DNA from: Vibrio madracius
GTDB lineage: Bacteria > Pseudomonadota > Gammaproteobacteria > Enterobacterales > Vibrionaceae
Direction: 5' to 3'
NCBI GenBank assembly: GCA_000695745.1
Contig: ASHK01000267.1
Location: forward strand, 1-7,790
DNA: 7,790 nt
Part shown: positions 6,429 to 7,790 of the stretch, one piece after another
Position numbering within the stretch: position 1 is the stretch's first letter
How the letters are laid out: each line of letters begins with the position of its first letter
Made by a program: the position numbers and the translations under genes
Notes under the pieces: generated by a model
Seen by the model: only the letters and a program-made list of their open reading frames with translations
The model's database searches: none
What the model was told of the DNA's origin: nothing

Positions 6429-7790
6429 TTACTTCGCTTCTACCTGATCAAAAAACGCTTGAATTTCAGATGGGTAGCGTGTGGTATCGTTAAACTCTGG
6501 CAGTACAGGAATATAACCGTCATCCATCAGCTTCAAGCCTTTATCCGCTTTGAATAATTGCTCAGCACGAATGTAGTTATATTTACGCTGAGTGATGCCA
6601 TCGGACGTCATACCATCACGAATAATGGTCGGTTTGATAAAGACCATTAAGTTCTTTTTCTCAACCGTAGTACTGGTAGAGGTGAATAAGCGTCCTAAAA
6701 ATGGGATATCGCCTAGGAAGGGGACTTTAGACTCACTTTCTGCAGCACGCTCATCAATCAAGCCACCCAATACCAGCATTTGACCATCTTGAATCATCAC
6801 CGACGTATTGAGCTGACGTTTGGCAAAACGCACGTCAACCGCTCCATTGGCACCAAGTACGTTTGACACTTCTTGTTCAATGTTAAGCTGTACTGAGTTA
6901 CCTTCGTTGATTTGTGGGACCACTTTAAGCTTGATGCCCACTTCTTTACGATCAACCGTTTGGAATGGGTTACTGTTATTTGAGCCTGCAGTAGAGCCAG
7001 TCAATACTGGTACTTCTTCACCAACAATGAACGATGCTTCGCCGTTATCCATCACTGTAATACTAGGAGAAGACAAAATGTTTGAGTTGGAGGTACTAGA
7101 AACCGCCGTGATCAGCGCCGTCCAATCGCCCAAAGCAATACCGACAGCGGCACCTTGGACACCACTAAGTGCACTAGCAAGCTTGGTATAGTCACCTGTG
7201 GTTTTCGTTTCAACGTTGTACGGCGTTCCATCCGCTCGATAACGAGTCTCCGTTGTGGTCTTGTCTTTGGCTTCTTCCATACCAACCATAACGTTACCGA
7301 TAGAAGCACCAGTATTGGAGAACTGAACCACACTACCTGCCGAGGCATTACCCCACTGACGCCGAGATTAGCGCCATCAACGTCTGCAAGCTCGACAATC
7401 AGCGCTTCAATGAGAACCTGCGCACGGCGAATGTCTAGTTGCTTAATGATTTCCAGTAGCGCTTTCATAATGTCTGGCGGAGCCGTAATCACCAGAGCAT
7501 TAGTATCAGGGTGCGCACTGATCATCACTTCAGAGCGGTTTGCCCCACTGCCTGATGCTGAGCCAGATTGCTTCTCTTTCTGAAGGTTATCTGACACCCC
7601 TTTAAGGACATCCACAAGATCTTCAGCTTTGGCATATTTAAGATACTGAACTCGATTGTTGCCTTTGGTCGCCATTTCAACATCAAGCTGATTAATCAAA
7701 CGGCGTAATCGTTCACGGACCTTAGGGTCACCAGAAATCAAGATAGAGTTAGTTCGCTCATCTGCCACCAGCTTAGGTTGCAAGAGTGCA
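6429..7790 (-). CDS. gspD: Type II secretion secretin GspD (EpsD), 5'-truncated by window edge, one frameshift
   Basis: GspD forms the multimeric outer-membrane channel through which folded exoproteins leave the periplasm. About 453 residues are visible, the C-terminal two thirds of a family usually near 670 residues; the reading frame is open to the right edge, so the start and signal peptide lie outside. The visible part opens late in the N2 periplasmic domain ([15 protein letters not shown]), passes through N3 ([16 protein letters not shown] ... [12 protein letters not shown]) with a Ser/Gly-rich loop, and enters the secretin barrel near [11 protein letters not shown]. Secretin hallmarks follow: the gate region ([18 protein letters not shown]), [14 protein letters not shown], and [16 protein letters not shown]. 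The frame breaks near 7358: restoring one C on the coding strand turns GTC-AGT into GTC-CAG-TGG and gives the expected LGVQWGNAS, joining the two halves without loss. This looks like a sequence error, not a broken gene. The TAA stop lies 2 bp before gspE. Family identity is very secure; the domain borders are approximate. Confidence 0.96.

Noticed and set aside
505..7790. Operon decaying into pseudogenes
   Set aside because: All breaks are homopolymer indels with conserved sequence on both sides and intact catalytic motifs; no nonsense substitutions or deletions of domains are seen.
1..7790. CRISPR, tRNA/rRNA, insertion sequence or a novel defence-like system
   Set aside because: Every stretch is accounted for by T2SS genes and short gaps; no regular repeats, terminal inverted repeats, RNA genes or foreign genes are visible.

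Overview
The window is one stretch of a type II secretion system (T2SS, general secretion pathway) operon, read entirely from the minus strand. Protein matches recalled from Vibrio cholerae Eps proteins, the Vibrionaceae-type gene order and the moderate GC content suggest a marine Vibrio. The species cannot be fixed from this sequence. In Vibrio these genes are called eps; gsp symbols are used here.

In transcription order (right to left) the window holds gspD (secretin; 5' end outside the window, 7790-6429), gspE (ATPase, 6426-4933), gspF (inner-membrane platform, 4932-3704), gspG (major pseudopilin, 3644-3202), gspH (3151-2549), gspI (2565-2209), gspJ (2219-1524), gspK (1527-505), the last four being minor pseudopilins, and gspL (platform protein that recruits the ATPase; 536-1, 3' end outside the window). 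gspC is expected beyond the right edge and gspM/gspN beyond the left. GspE, bound to GspL and GspF, powers assembly of a GspG pseudopilus capped by GspH-I-J-K, which pushes folded exoproteins through the GspD outer-membrane channel.

The genes are packed tightly: D/E are 2 bp apart, E/F abut, and H/I, I/J, J/K and K/L overlap. The only real gaps flank gspG: 57-59 bp before it and 50 bp after it. The gap after gspG holds a perfect 10-bp hairpin followed by six T on the coding strand, which looks like an intrinsic terminator or attenuator. It would let the major pseudopilin be made in excess over the tip subunits. No stretch over 300 bases lacks a gene, and no RNA genes, mobile elements or CRISPR arrays were seen.

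Five genes (gspD, gspF, gspG, gspH, gspK) are broken by frameshifts at eight places. At each, adding back one base to a short homopolymer (two bases at the gspK start) restores the conserved family sequence. This uniform pattern points to indel errors in the sequence rather than decay of the operon, so each gene is annotated as one full CDS. No undescribed biological system was found. The features most worth following are the post-gspG hairpin, the isolation of gspG, and the Gly/Asn-rich GspJ tail that also encodes the gspK ribosome binding site.
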